The notes beneath the pieces are model-generated. The model was not told where the DNA came from, searched no databases, and saw only the letters and a list, made by a program, of their open reading frames with translations. Position numbers and translations under genes: made by a program. A stretch of DNA of 64,000 bases from Diadophis punctatus similis (taxonomy: Eukaryota; Chordata; Lepidosauria; Squamata; Dipsadidae). The stretch's first letter is position 1. Each line of letters opens with the position of its first letter. Where the stretch lies: NCBI GenBank assembly GCA_023053685.1, contig JALIGW010000005.1, positions 51,387,742 through 51,451,741 of the forward strand. The letters run 5' to 3'. Below, in pieces: positions 12,031 to 23,174 of the stretch.

Positions 12031-12470
12031 ATTAACATTTATATTTTTATTAGCTTTTCAATGTTTAGCTTTTATTGGGATCTCCATATCAAAACAACTT
12101 ACCGTATGTGCGGCCAGAACCTGAAAATAACATTTAACACAGCACAGTATTTAAACAAAATGGTTGGGTTGAGATCTGCATACGTTGGACTGATTGGGGT
12201 AGATTGCAGGGGTGACACTGAAATATAATTTTATCATATTTTATCTATATCTTAAATTATTGTATTTTATTCAATTTCATTTTAGACTGTATTTTATTCC
12301 AACTTCATTTTAAATCGTATTTTATTCCAATTTCATTTTAAATTGTATTTTATCAAATTCCATTTTAAATTGTTTTTATCAAATTTTAGTAATAATTTGT
12401 TTCTGGAACTTTGCACTTTGATATCGCCCAAGGGCTAATCAATAAAGACTCATGTCATGTCTCATGTCTT
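12031..12470 (+). mobile_element. Candidate LINE 3' end with 30-bp tandem repeats
   Basis: A short open frame ends near 12228. It is followed by a tandem array at 12261-12390 of about four units of 28-31 bp, each built on TGTATTTTATTCCAATTTCA and TTTTAAAT. A GC-richer tail, ATCGCCCAAGGGCTAATCAA, comes next, then AATAAAG and a T-rich end. A coding tail, an AT-rich array and a polyadenylation-type signal in this order fit a LINE 3' end. I cannot name the family and the coding part is too short to be diagnostic. Confidence 0.4.
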
Positions 12471-14170
12471 TTTATTTTTTTAATTATGTAAGCTGCCCAT
12501 AATCAATGAGAATCAGACAACCTCAAAATCTAATTAAATCAATAAATTTCTGCGTTTTTCACTACATTAGAACCCAGTTAGCATGGCCTAATAGAAAAGA
12601 TTCAGATACATATTCTGATTCTATTAAATCTGAAGTCAGTTTTGATAACAAGTACAAGCAATTCTTCCATTAGTTTTGTAAATCTAATGTAATCTTTAGC
12701 AAATCTAATCTAAAGGAATATCAGATCTTGCTAGTACAATAATGCCTAAAATTCCCAATCTCAAGTAATATAAAATACCAACATCTGGAAAGAAAACTGG
12801 TTAAGATGAAGGTGAAAATCATATTTTTTGACAGATGGCTAAGGATGTTAAGGATATCAATGATTATCATCTTAAAATTCAGTCTTATTCAATCAGTCTA
12901 ATTTAGTTCATTCATCTTTGTCATTCACTGATTTTCAACAAATACAACCAGTAAATCTGGTTACATTTCTAAATATTTGGAAATACTGATTCATTGAGTA
13001 TTTTCAAAGATAGCAGCCTTAGACTACTGTTAACACAATCCTATCTGAGAGGAGAGACTTGGATAAACCACTGAAATGAAGGCTATCCATTTTATACCAT
13101 GCAACCCCTCATTATATAAAAGACTTCCTAGCTGTCACTCATTATGCCCAAACTATTCTCTTATTAAGGAGATAATAGTATTTCAGAGAACAGAATAACC
13201 ATCTGGTGTCTTTGGGTCAGTCACTCTGTCTTAGACCAATGTACAAGTTATGGTATGAGAAAAATGGAAAGTATGTAGTGCTGTGTATGCTGCTTTTTGT
13301 TCCTGAAGAAAAGAGATAAACCTTACAAACAAGGCTAAATGCTCTGTGCCACTTTGATTACAGATCCCTTCACAGAAAAAGACATAACAAGGGTTTTCAA
13401 CCTTAGCAGCTTTAAGATGCATGGACTTCAATTTCCATAACCAGTTTGTTGGGACAATGCCACATGCAGGCTAGAAGTCAATGATTTAGAGAAATGGAAC
13501 TCAGACGTCAGCACCATTGATAGCTGTGAGTTAGTTAAGACTCAGATTAGCATGCTTGTACGTTGCTTCAAACACCAACAGAGTATGAATTTGTCTAGGA
13601 TATTGCTTTTTTGAGACCTTCACTCTGAAAAGATCTGGTCTACTGCAATACACAAGCTAAAACAAGGCCAATGATGGCATGGTAATGGTGACAGTGTCAG
13701 AAATCAGAATCCAAAGATTGTAATATGGCATCCTTAGTTCCTTAGGTTTTCAGAGATATGGTTATGGAATTCAGAGATGGGTGATAGGTTCCACACTGAA
13801 TTCCCCATGCAAATATATTTATGAACATCAAAATCATATTTATTGCTAAAATCAACAACAGTTCTGTATCTATGCTTTACAACAGCTGTATAATGATAGT
13901 CTTAATGCAATCTAAATGGAAGTACAGCACCTTACGGTGTTATTTAAACATCATATCCAAGTATGTATTAAAGAAAGTAATTGTCAGCAATATATTCTTG
14001 AGTCCTCCCAATCTTCTTTACACTTGAAAGAGCAGATGTTCATTTGGTTTGATGATCTGAGAAATATCACAGGCTGAGTCTAAAGTGAAATAACCTTTGA
14101 GCAAAGAGTAACAAGCTTTGGTAAGTGTAAGATGAGGTACTGTACTGGCTCTCAGTCCACACTCATTGGC
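12471..14170. other. Mostly unrecognised, with one hAT remnant
   Basis: AT-rich sequence. The only recognisable piece is at about 13388-13444, where AGGGTTTTCAACCTTAGCAG and then GGACTTCAATTTCC resemble the left half of the CAGTGTTTCTCAACCTTGGC-type hAT MITE. No right half or duplication is visible. Confidence 0.4.
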
Positions 14171-14232
14171 TGTTTGTTTGTTTGTTTGTTTGTTTGTTTG
14201 TGTGTGTGTGTGTGTGTGTTTGTTTGTTTGTA
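14171..14232. repeat. (GTTT)n-(GT)n-(GTTT)n microsatellite
   Basis: TGTT units flank a central GT run. The symmetric arrangement suggests the GT run arose inside the tetranucleotide tract. Confidence 0.97.
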
Positions 14233-14635
14233 TGCCACCCATCTCACAGAGCAGCTGTGCGCAGTATATGATTAATCTAAAAATCATATAAAAGCATTAT
14301 ATTTCAATAAAAGGAGGCAGTTAAAACAAGGATAAAATAAAGTAAAAAGGAGGGCCTTCAAGGCATTAACCAACTGCCTTGGTTAATGGTTATTTTATTA
14401 AGTGTTAGAAAAAAGAAGTAGAAAATAGAAATTGGGAAAATAATATTATGTATACTGAAATATAATAGAACATATTATAATTACTATATATACACAAATG
14501 TTAGAAGTTGAAAAATTACGTATGCTTACGTATGTATGCTTACATGGTAATATTATTATCAGAATTGTATGCAAAGTATATTGACTCAGATAATACACTG
14601 TTCATCAAGCAGTTATGTATGTTAAATAAATAAAT

Positions 14636-15355
14636 AAAATTATATGTATAAAAATGCATTAACCAACTCAAAGGCTGCAGGCTCCTCTCTGACACCCAAG
14701 CAAGTTGGCAAAGCCAGGTCTTCAAACTCTTCCAAAAGGTCAGGGGAGTTGGGGGTGGGGGCTGCCTTACCTCTGGCAGGAGAATATTCCAAAGTGTGAA
14801 GGTGATGCCAGAAAAATCTCTCTTCCTGGACCCCACCAGTCAAAATCCTTTATGGGGTCATAACATAGCTTCTCTGCCTGACCAGGTGGGCAGGTTGATG
14901 TAATGGCAAATATGGTTCCACAGGTAACCTGTCCCTATGCCATGTAGGGCTTTAAAAATCATAACCAGCACCTTGAATTGGACTCAGAAGCAAATCAATA
15001 CCCAATACAGCTTGTGCAGCAGAGGTATTACATGTGCCATCTTTGGGGTACACAAAATTGCTTGCATGGCTGCATTCTATACCAGCTAAAACTTCTAGCT
15101 TCTCTTCAAGGCTAGTCCTAAATAGAATGCATTGCAATAGTCTCAACAGGAGATGAACAGTCATGAATGATCAAGAGAAGGATCTCCTTATCCAGGAAGG
15201 GACACAAAGTTGAGCAAAGGCCCACCTACCCACCTTCTGCCAGCTTTTCTGGTGGCATTTGCAGTCCAAAGAACCCCATTCAGTTTCTCAGGTCCAACAG
15301 GATCAAATGGTTCCCTGTTTATGGGATAAGTCCATTCCCTGGGCATCTCTATTAA
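14636..15355 (-). mobile_element. Ancient interspersed repeat, probably LINE-derived
   Basis: About 700 bp of moderately GC sequence. The blocks CATGTAGGGCTTTAAAAATC, ACCTTGAATTGGACTCAG and ATTGCAATAGTCTCAACAGG look like an old, widely dispersed reptile repeat. The left edge carries an AAATAAATAAATAAA tract near 14624, as retroposon tails often do, which would put the 3' end at the left and the element on the minus strand. Frames through it carry stops. The family call is memory-based and uncertain. Confidence 0.5.
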
Positions 15356-16133
15356 TGCAGATATTACAAACAGGTAAAAACACTACCAATCAGAACAGCT
15401 ACAAGTGGATATTGATTTACTGTATTGTGCAATGAGTTATAGGTTGAACTCTCTTTTCTTCTGACTTGAGGCTTTTTCTCAAAGAAAAAGAAAAAAGAAG
15501 AAGAAAAAAGAAAGATTGAGGAGAAAAAATGCCTGCCAAAAAATTACAAATTGATTTGCTGTGATGTATTGTACTTCAGATGGGGATGGAAGTGTACAAA
15601 ACAATAATTAGCATGAAAATTTTTTACGTAGTTAAAAAGTGGACTTCAGATTAAACTGATATCAAGGACAACCAAATCTGCTGAGGCGCTTGGAATTCTT
15701 GTAAAATTCTCCTTCACCTTTTAGTGACTTAAATCATAACAAAGAGTTATGGAGGAGAGTATTGATTAAGTCAGAGAACCATCAACTCACCCAAACAACT
15801 GCTGTGTAGGCCAGCTAGGCAATCCCTCAGAGCCAAGGATGACATTTAAGATTTTGGGAAGAGTCTCAGTGGGAAAGGTAAGAATACAAAGTGGATGTAG
15901 CTTGTCTTCCTATTTTTCTCTGCATTTGGAAGCACATTTCGAGAGTATTTTTTGTGGTTCTGTTTGAAATAAAATCATACTTTTATGTTATGCTTTATAC
16001 TACATTTATTGCTGTTTCCTTTATCAGAATAGTTGGGGAATAAGATAAGTGTTATAGACAAAGAAACTACAAAAATATTTCCCAATGTAATCTAGTCCCT
16101 GAAATTTCAATTCTTGAATAGTTAGGTGGATAA
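15356..16133. other. No recognised feature
   Basis: AT-rich spacer with no supported feature, ending at the target duplication of the next element. Confidence 0.4.
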
Positions 16134-16141
16134 CCCTATAT

Positions 16142-17207
16142 CAGGGGTCGGCAACCCATGGCTCCAGAGCCGCATGTGGCTCTTTGGGCCCCCTGCTGTG
16201 GCTCCCTGTCCCATCACTGGCTGGCCTTACCTTCCCCTTCCTCACCTGGCCTGAGAAGGTAAGGGTGACTGTGGGAATGGAGAAGCGGCTGGGGCTGATT
16301 CTCCAGCGCTGGTTGAGGAACATAGCTTCCCTTTGGGTGACCCTCCTCCCCCTCTCACAACTCCCTGGCTGGCTGTGGCAGGGCCAGGAGGGTGCACATG
16401 CATGGGGAGACCTCAAGCAAGCGCCAAAGCACAGGAAAGGTGCGCTCAGAGGGCGGGCAGTTGCTCACTTAAGGAGGGTCTTTGGTCGTGGCTTCTCTCC
16501 TGTCCTAAGGATCTAGCCATTGCCTTGCCATGTCACACACACCCCCGCAGCTCTTCGGCCAAGTGGGGTGGGCATAAGCTTAAAGCCCGAAGTGGCAGGA
16601 AGCGAAGGCTGCTTTTGCTTCAGCAACCCTCCTCCTTTTCATCTCATGCGGGGTGGAGTGGGACATGGCAAGGCGATGGTGGGACCCCTAGGACAGGAGA
16701 GAAGTGGCCCTGTAGCTGCCTTCATGCCACATTTGCACGTAAGGCAGCCTTCACTTCCTGCCGCTTCAGGCTGGAGCTCACGCCCTCCCCACTTGGCCGA
16801 AGAGCTGCAGAGAGGGGGGACGGGACAGGACATGGCAAGGCAATGGCCGGATCCTAAGGGCAGGAGAGAAGCTGCATCCAAAGGCCCTCCCCATGCACGC
16901 CACAGCTAGCCAGGGAGTTGCAAGAGGGGGAGGAGGGTCGCCCGAAGCCTCCGCTGGGGGTGGCGATCGTTCCTCAGCACACAGAAAGAGAAGGGGGAGA
17001 GAGGGAGAAACAGAGATGGAGAGAGAAAGAGAAAAGAAAACATAGAGCCACAAAACCTGGGTAGGCGTAGCTGGGGGGGGCATGTGACTTGGTGGAAGTG
17101 ACATCGAGTTGGCCACGCCCACCCAGGTTTTGTGGCTCCGGGTGTTTTGTTTTCTCTGGGAAATGGGGCCAAATGACTCTTTGAGTTTTTAAGGTTGCCA
17201 ACCCCTG
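16142..17207. mobile_element. hAT element, family 3, palindromic interior
   Basis: Starts CAGGGGTCGGCAACCC and ends GGTTGCCAACCCCTG, a near-perfect inverted repeat, with an 8-bp duplication CCCTATAT at 16134-16141 and 17208-17215. The 1,066-bp interior is GC-rich and folds back on itself: 16549-16615 pairs with 16743-16806, 16510-16533 with 16829-16854, and about 16316-16400 with 16880-16975. A third, direct copy of part of an arm lies near 16671-16689. Several overlapping frames of 80-174 codons on both strands arise from this palindrome and are not genes. No transposase is present. Confidence 0.92.
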
Positions 17208-17330
17208 CCCTATATGGTGACATAAACATATAGTACTTCCTGTTTGAAATAGCAAACACAGAACTGAGGTGATTATTCTTATTATGGTCCATCTCTACAA
17301 ATCTGGGTATGACTCTACAGAATTTCACAT

Positions 17331-17440
17331 TGTATGACACCTGCAAGATGGACCAGATTAAGAAACAGTTACCACGTAGGGCTAAAATTACTTTTATTAA
17401 CATGGCTATAGTAACAGTATCTTGCAAGTTTGAATGTACT
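17331..17440 (-). mobile_element. LTR 3'-end remnant
   Basis: The minus strand has CTTGCAAGATACTGTTACTA followed by TTAATAAAAG (a polyadenylation-type signal, plus-strand 17391-17400) and about 60 bp more. The block at 52040-52105 has CTTGCAAGATTCTGTTACTA and AATAAAG in the same order. The shared order suggests both are pieces of one LTR family. The upstream promoter half is missing here. Confidence 0.4.
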
Positions 17441-18939
17441 TCACATTCTCCTTCTTATGTTCTTATGAATTAGGAAAGTACCTCTTTGCAATATTTTCAT
17501 AAACTGTCTTCATGTGGATTTAAGCTATATTTATCTATTTATTGTCTTGGTAATGTATATTTTTTATACTCTCTATACTGTGGTATTGTGCATCTAATTC
17601 AACCTTCAGAAAAATAGATGTTTTGAAAGAAATCTGTTTCATTTCTGAAATATAATAATTTTTATAGGGCCATCAACTACTTGATTCATGCCCAGGAAAT
17701 AATGTAATAGAAGCAAAAAATGCCAATATAAACAGGCGTAAGAAAGAAATATCAGGCACTTTAGAACAATATAATTATATAAGTAAATAGATCAGAATAT
17801 TTAAAAAATCTACTACTGGAAACAAAACTGTAGCTTATTTGAATGAAAGTAGGTTAATGTGAAACTATATATATTGTACCTTAAAATACTTGAAGATAGG
17901 AGTAGGATTTATTGCAGACTTTGTGAAGCATTAGGAGACACACACACACACAAAAGTCCCTAATAAATTCTATTCCCACCTTCAAATATTTTAAGGTCAG
18001 ATATGATGAAATAAATGTGTTTTGTTCTACCAGGCATGGCAAAACCTAGGAAAATGAGGTTTGACATAAATAATAAGAGTTCCCTAGTTTTATGATTCTA
18101 TCTTCAAAAGTTAGAAAACTATTCAGCGCTAGATAGCTAATGATGGTGTAGCAATGTTCAATGATAAATGACTGAATTAGATGTACATTCTTCAATTAGA
18201 TACTTTCCACACATGTTATATTACAACTGTTGTAATTTATGGTCAAGATAGGCAGAATCCTAAATGGCTTAGAAATTTCAGCACCTGCAGCCCAGTTCAG
18301 CTGAATAATAGGAAGCTGAGGAAGGTTTGACTGGTTTATTATTCAGGTCATTTCCCACACATTTCTCTGCTATTATGATTTTGGAGCTATCCAAATAGAA
18401 TAGTTTTTAATCTCAAAATAAAATTCATCCGTTCATACAGACTATTGAAAAACAAAACTGTTTGTTTCCTCAGTGGCATGTAGTATTTGAGATTGTGGAA
18501 GATAAACACCTTCATGCTTGAATAATATCAGTATTTTAAAATAAGATTTTGGAACACATTTTCAGTTCGAGGTTGTTGTTATTGCACATTTACTAATATT
18601 GGCTAATGCTATAAGAAATCTTCCTTACACTTTCAGATAAATGTGTTTTAAACATGTACTGTCCTTTGCTTATGCTTACATTATTTAATGGTTTGAAAAT
18701 TGTTTGGCAGAGAACAACAATAATAAAAAGGCTTGATAATAGGAACAAAACCATTGCTGTGAATATTCCCAGACATTCAACTAAGTGGATTCCCTCCCCC
18801 CCAAAAAAATTATTAACAGGACCCTCCTAAATGTTTCAAGAGGAAGAGAAAGTCCTTTGCCTTTAAATATATCTATTCATGTCATTTTTGATGTACTTAA
18901 AATAATCTTCATTTACAAATTGCTCAGAATGTAGTTAAC
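17441..18939. other. No recognised feature
   Basis: About 1.5 kb of AT-rich sequence with no supported feature. A short ACAC run lies at 17939-17953. Confidence 0.4.
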
Positions 18940-19020
18940 CTAGTCCTAACTCTTGTCTGGGCTCAAAAACTAAGCAAGGTTAAGAAGAAGTACTATTCAG
19001 ATGGGATTCCACTAGAAAAT
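18940..19020 (+). pseudogene. 5S rRNA-like relic
   Basis: The stretch CTCTTGTCTGGGCTC, then ACTAAGCAAGGTT, AGTACTATTCAG and ATGGGATTCC follows, in order and spacing, the middle and 3' parts of vertebrate 5S rRNA, including the regions of the internal A box and C box. The 5' third is not recognisable and there are many substitutions, so it cannot be a working 5S gene. It may be a retroposed 5S copy or the head of a 5S-derived SINE. Sequence after 19020 does not show a clear tRNA or LINE tail. Confidence 0.6.
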
Positions 19021-20457
19021 TTCAAAACCATAGACTAGACTGGAAAGATGAAAGAAGTCTCAAAACCATACAGGTAACATATCCATGTTGTTGACAATAA
19101 AACTGAATGGATGTATGTATCAGTAATAAACAGGAGCTGAACTCAACAAAGGATAAAATTAGGCTTTGCTTGAATTTGGAACAGACAGACCTGGAACTTA
19201 TGGGAAGCATTAGTACCATCCTTATAATTAGCGGAAAAAGCTACAAATATCACTAAACAAATCTACACATTATTTATTTCACTAAAAACTTCATATAAAA
19301 CACACATAAAATCAGAGAAATAAAATCTTCAAATAGTTGTGTGTCTGTGAAAGAAAAAAAGGAAAAGGATATAATAATCTCAATGAAAATGATCTGATCT
19401 TACAGAGTAGAGGGTGATAAAAGTTTGCAAGTAAGTGAAGTGTAAATGTCATAAAGTAAAAACTGGTGTCATCTAGGTTGCTGTGTGCATATGAAAGTCG
19501 GAATACACAGCTTAGAGATAATTGCATGTTATGTTTCAGTGAATGGAAATGAAAGAAACAGAGATGGAGGAAAATATGCAGCATTTTGAATAAGTATCAT
19601 TCAGGAGAAAAAATATTCTATGAAATGGTATAAATAGGTGAGAACAAAGTGCAGCATACAGGAAAAAAATTACTGAAGCTTTTGGAGTCTCAAAAATGAC
19701 TGAGAATTGCATATCAGATGAATATCTGCTTAGAAAAAAGAGTGTTTCGTGTATAAATCTATTCATGTATTCATATGGCAAATGGATGAATATAAATTTT
19801 AAAAGCATGATTGATTTCTCTGCTTATGATGAAAGATTGGAAGAAACAGTGAAAGAAATTCGGTTGATTAAAGGTTCTAAATGTGGGATGTACCATTTTT
19901 GGTCATATCAAACAGATCTTGGGGAAAAAACTGACATAGAAGGAAATGAAATAAACAAGAATAAAATGATTGAAAGAAGAGAAAATTAAAGTACTTTATG
20001 AAAAACTATTAGTAGTTATATTAAACTCCCAGTTGAATTGATGGGCAAACAATACTGTATAGGGAAAAAGGACTGGAAAGTTATTTGGAACAGATGAAAG
20101 GAATTCTAGACTGCCCCAAAAGTATGTGGATGTATGCTACCACGAAATGCAATAAAGAATAATTGATGGAATGTGGAAATGAAAGATTTTTTAAAATATT
20201 CTGTATATGAGCGAATGATTGCTGAAAAGTATGAATATGACATAAATACTGTATATAAAGAATATTATATAAAGTGAGAAAAAAGATGCAAAGGAAGTGC
20301 ACTAGAAATGATTAAAAGGCACAGATGAATGTATAGAATAAGAACAATATATGAGTTAGCCATTGACACAAGTAAATTGAATGGTAAGTTTAGTTTAGCA
20401 CTGAGTTTAGCACTGAGCACAGAAAGGTGATATACTATTGTAGTTTAACATTATTAT
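19021..20457. other. No recognised feature
   Basis: AT-rich, purine-rich sequence. A 97-codon open frame at 19696-19989 (plus) has no motif I recognise, and the opposite strand is equally open in places, so I do not call it a gene. Confidence 0.4.
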
Positions 20458-20465
20458 GGATAAAT

Positions 20466-20845
20466 CAGAGGTAGGTTCCTCCCGGTTCGGACTGGTTCAC
20501 CCGAACCAGTAATGACCTGCTGATGATGTCACAATGACATCATGGAACCGGTTCGGTTGGTGCCGGTCCATGGGCGCCACCATCTTTTTAAAATATTTTT
20601 TTTTGGATTTTTTTGGGGATTTTTAAAAAAAATTTCCCGGGTTTTTTTTTCTGCACATGTGCAGAAGCCGAGTTTCTGGCACTGTGCATGTGGTCGCCAT
20701 CTTGTTTTTGTCTTTTTTGGGGGGGGATTTTTTTGGGTTTTTTGCCACTGTGCATGTGTGCGCAAAGTGCGCATGCCCACGAGGTGCGGCCACGCAGTGC
20801 GGGAGGAAATGAACCAGCAGCGAGGTAAGTTAGAACCCACCCCTG
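20466..20845. mobile_element. hAT-type MITE, family 1
   Basis: A 380-bp copy starting CAGAGGTAGGTTCCTCC and ending AGAACCCACCCCTG, with the 8-bp duplication GGATAAAT at 20458-20465 and 20846-20853. The middle carries long T-rich runs and two CTGTGCATGTG-type blocks. Open frames on both strands through this region are artefacts. Confidence 0.9.
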
Positions 20846-20853
20846 GGATAAAT

Positions 20854-21316
20854 GTATCAGGAAAGTGAGGGGACATTAATGGCATTATGGTTGGGAACTT
20901 GAATGTAAATATACTTTTGTATGCAGAGGGTGAATGCTGTGTTGTTGACTAAGAACACAAATGATTGTACATGAGTGAATGTGTTAGACTGGGTGCTGCA
21001 ATAAGAAGTATAGATCTGAAAAATAATGTTATAAAGAGCAAGGTAGTTGGATTTGACTGCAAAAATATAAAATGTAACTGCAGTCACAACTTTAAAGCTA
21101 AATCTAAAGCTATTTCCCTTAGCTATCAAAGGTAATTGTTGCTTAGTTCAAAGTAACATCTTAATAACATCTTTTTATCAATTCATTTTTGATGAATTGA
21201 TGATTTAGCCTTTTACAATGTCTTATTATATAATTTTAAAATTCTTTTTTCAAGATATGCCATTAGTCAAATCCATACTTTTTAAGTCACATTTCAATCA
21301 TATCATTGCCTGCTTC
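20854..21316. other. No recognised feature
   Basis: AT-rich spacer between a MITE and a microsatellite. Confidence 0.4.
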
Positions 21317-21400
21317 TCTCCCTCCCTCCCTCCCTCCCTCCCTCCCTCCCTCCCTCCCTTCCTTCCTTCCTTCCATTCATACTTCCTTCCTTCCTTCCTG
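21317..21400. repeat. (CCCT)n to (TTCC)n microsatellite
   Basis: CCCT units change to TTCC units near 21359. It resembles the reverse complement of the GGGA-to-GGAA tract at 9931-10010. Confidence 0.97.
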
Positions 21401-21645
21401 AAAATTAATTCAGAGTGAAGGAAATGGTTGAAAAAAATTAAGATAAGGACGCAGATTTATTTAGCTCAAGAAACCAGGAAGCATAATTACTTGGATAACA
21501 GTTTTTAGAGATCAATATATTCTAAAGGTAATTTCAACCCTAACCCATCATAACATCATCTGCAGGAAACAGACAAGTTGACAGCTGGACCAACCTTTTA
21601 TATTCCTCTAGTCACTGCAAATACAGTAAATATGGGAGACTATCA

Positions 21646-21718
21646 CTTCTTTTCTTTTCTTTTCTTTTCTTTTCTTTTCTTTTCTTTTCTTTTCTTTTCT
21701 TCTTTCCTTTCCTTTTTT
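21646..21718. repeat. (TTTTC)n microsatellite
   Basis: About 12 pentanucleotide units, with a degenerate right end. Confidence 0.97.
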
Positions 21719-21969
21719 TAGCATGAGCAAAGATTATTAAGAAAAATATATAATTGTGTCATTGGGATTGATATTTCTATAGAAACTTGGGGGGAAAGTT
21801 TATCGATTTTTAATTCTGATATACTGTAATTGTGGCAGTAAAAACCAAAAAAATTATAGAACCAGCATCAAAGAAAACTTTAATTTCTGGAACCACTTAG
21901 GATTTTATATCAAACCTGGAAAGATTAGTAAACTCCACAATAAGCAGTTCTCACAATCAGCTGATGCGG

Positions 21970-22083
21970 GACTGTCCAAAAGCACTTTTCAAAAGCAACT
22001 GGACTTTCTTGATTTCATGAAATTCCAGTTGCCTTTTGAAAACCACCTTTGGGACAACCATGACTTGGATGATTGAGAATCTC
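21970..22083. mobile_element. Penelope-like foldback, second copy
   Basis: Arms at about 21970-22015 and 22018-22058 pair through CCAGTTGCCTTTTGAAAA-type and CTTTTGGGACA-type blocks, with almost no loop. The right arm continues into CCATGACTTGGATGATTGAG, matching the sequence after the right arm at 2320-2345. Compared with that copy, the central part carrying the CTGAAGA core is missing. This looks like the same family with an internal deletion. Confidence 0.6.
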
Positions 22084-22125
22084 CATAGATATTCACCAGG
22101 GACTATTTAAAGTTAGCTGACTGGG

Positions 22126-22333
22126 CAAATTGAAACAAAAAAGATGGAAAGAAGTCACCATAAATTCTCTCAAGTGACTTCATCAGGGATTGTTCTTCAC
22201 ACAACGCAGTGAATTTTAGAAGAAGTAGAACTAACAGTTTAAAACTTCAGTGTGTTGTGAGAAGAAAAATCCGTGATGAAGTCACTGGAGAGAATTGATT
22301 GTGTCTTCTTTCCATCTCCTTTGTTTCAATTTG
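22126..22333. mobile_element. 208-bp foldback with CTGATGA-type boxes
   Basis: An inverted repeat with arms of about 85 bp: CAAATTGAAACAAA...AGATGGAAAGAAG at the left pairs with CTTCTTTCCATCTCC...TTTGTTTCAATTTG at the right. The left arm on the minus strand reads ATCCCTGATGAAGTCACTTG, and the right arm on the plus strand reads ATCCGTGATGAAGTCACTGG. CTGATGA matches the conserved 5' core box of hammerhead ribozymes, but I do not find the GAAA box at the expected place. It may be a further Penelope-like terminal repeat. It lies 42 bp from the previous foldback. Confidence 0.55.
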
Positions 22334-22840
22334 TAATGTCATTTTGAAGACATGAAGTTAGCCTATCTTCTATCTAAGCTGCTTCATTTTTTTTATTTTT
22401 ATTTTTTGGACATTTGCATGCAGGCAGTTTGATGACTTGTCTTTTCAATTCCCTGGAGGCCTTTCATAAAACCATGTGTCAGGGAAAGACAAAGAAGTCA
22501 GTTAATATATCCCTCAAATACCCATTGATTCTCTAGAAAACGTTAATTGAATAACCTGTCAGTGAGAGAAGCTTTATCTTTATGTCCCAAAAAAAAAAGG
22601 TACAATAGGAAAAATAAAACTGATAATAAAGAAATTCCTGGTGTAATTATGTTATACATTATGCTTTGCAATACATTTCACTATTAAATATATTCAAGAG
22701 TGGAAATAAATATTAACTATTGTTCCAGACCAGAGTGCACAAATAATAATTCTGGGCCAACCCCATTCTAAAGCTTTGGAAACAGCACATCAAATTCCTC
22801 CAAAAACTCAAAGTCTGTAATGAACTTGTAATCAAGATGA
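22334..22840. other. No recognised feature
   Basis: AT-rich spacer. Confidence 0.4.
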
Positions 22841-23022
22841 CAATCAATCAGAATCAGAATAGAGCTGGAAGGGACCTTGGAGGTCTTCTAGTCCAGCCCC
22901 CTGCTCAAGCAGGAGACCTTATATACCATTTCAGACAAATGGCTGTCCATTCTCTTCTTAAAAACCTCCAGTGATGGAGCACCCACGATTTCTGGTGGCA
23001 AGCTGTTCCACTGGTTAATTGA
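22841..23022 (-). mobile_element. CR1 LINE 3' end, interrupted
   Basis: The minus strand matches the 3' UTR of an amniote CR1: CCAGTGGAACAGCTTGCCAC, TTTTAAGAAGAG, CTGCTTGAGCAGG and AAGGTCCCTTCCAGCTC, ending in a short ATTCTG tail at 22845-22860. The same blocks occur in the longer sense copy at 58942-59733. The match stops abruptly where the hAT MITE at 23023 begins and does not resume after it. Confidence 0.85.
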
Positions 23023-23174
23023 CAGTGATGGGTTCTAAATCCCATTGCTACCGGTTTGCACGCACGCGATGCTTCTGCACATGCACAGAAGCTTCCGGGG
23101 TGGGGGGCAGAGCCTCCCGCTGCCACCGCTTCTGGTTTGTAGAACCGTACTGTACCGGTAGCAACCCACTGCTG
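23023..23174. mobile_element. hAT-type MITE, family 1, no target duplication
   Basis: Starts CAGTGATGGGTTCTAAATCC and ends AGCAACCCACTGCTG, with CCGGTTTGCACGCACGCG and CTGCACATGCACAGAAGC inside as in its relatives. The left flank ends TTAATTGA and the right flank starts GTTTGGGA, so no 8-bp duplication is present. The left neighbour is CR1 but the right neighbour is not. Confidence 0.85.

Noticed and set aside
16333..16857. 174-codon frame and several overlapping frames on both strands
   Set aside because: They lie in the GC-rich palindrome of a hAT element and show no transposase or other domain.
18940..19020. A functional 5S rRNA gene
   Set aside because: The 5' third is missing and many conserved positions differ.
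19696..19989. 97-codon frame as a small gene
   Set aside because: No recognisable motif, and long frames overlap it on the opposite strand, so chance is sufficient.
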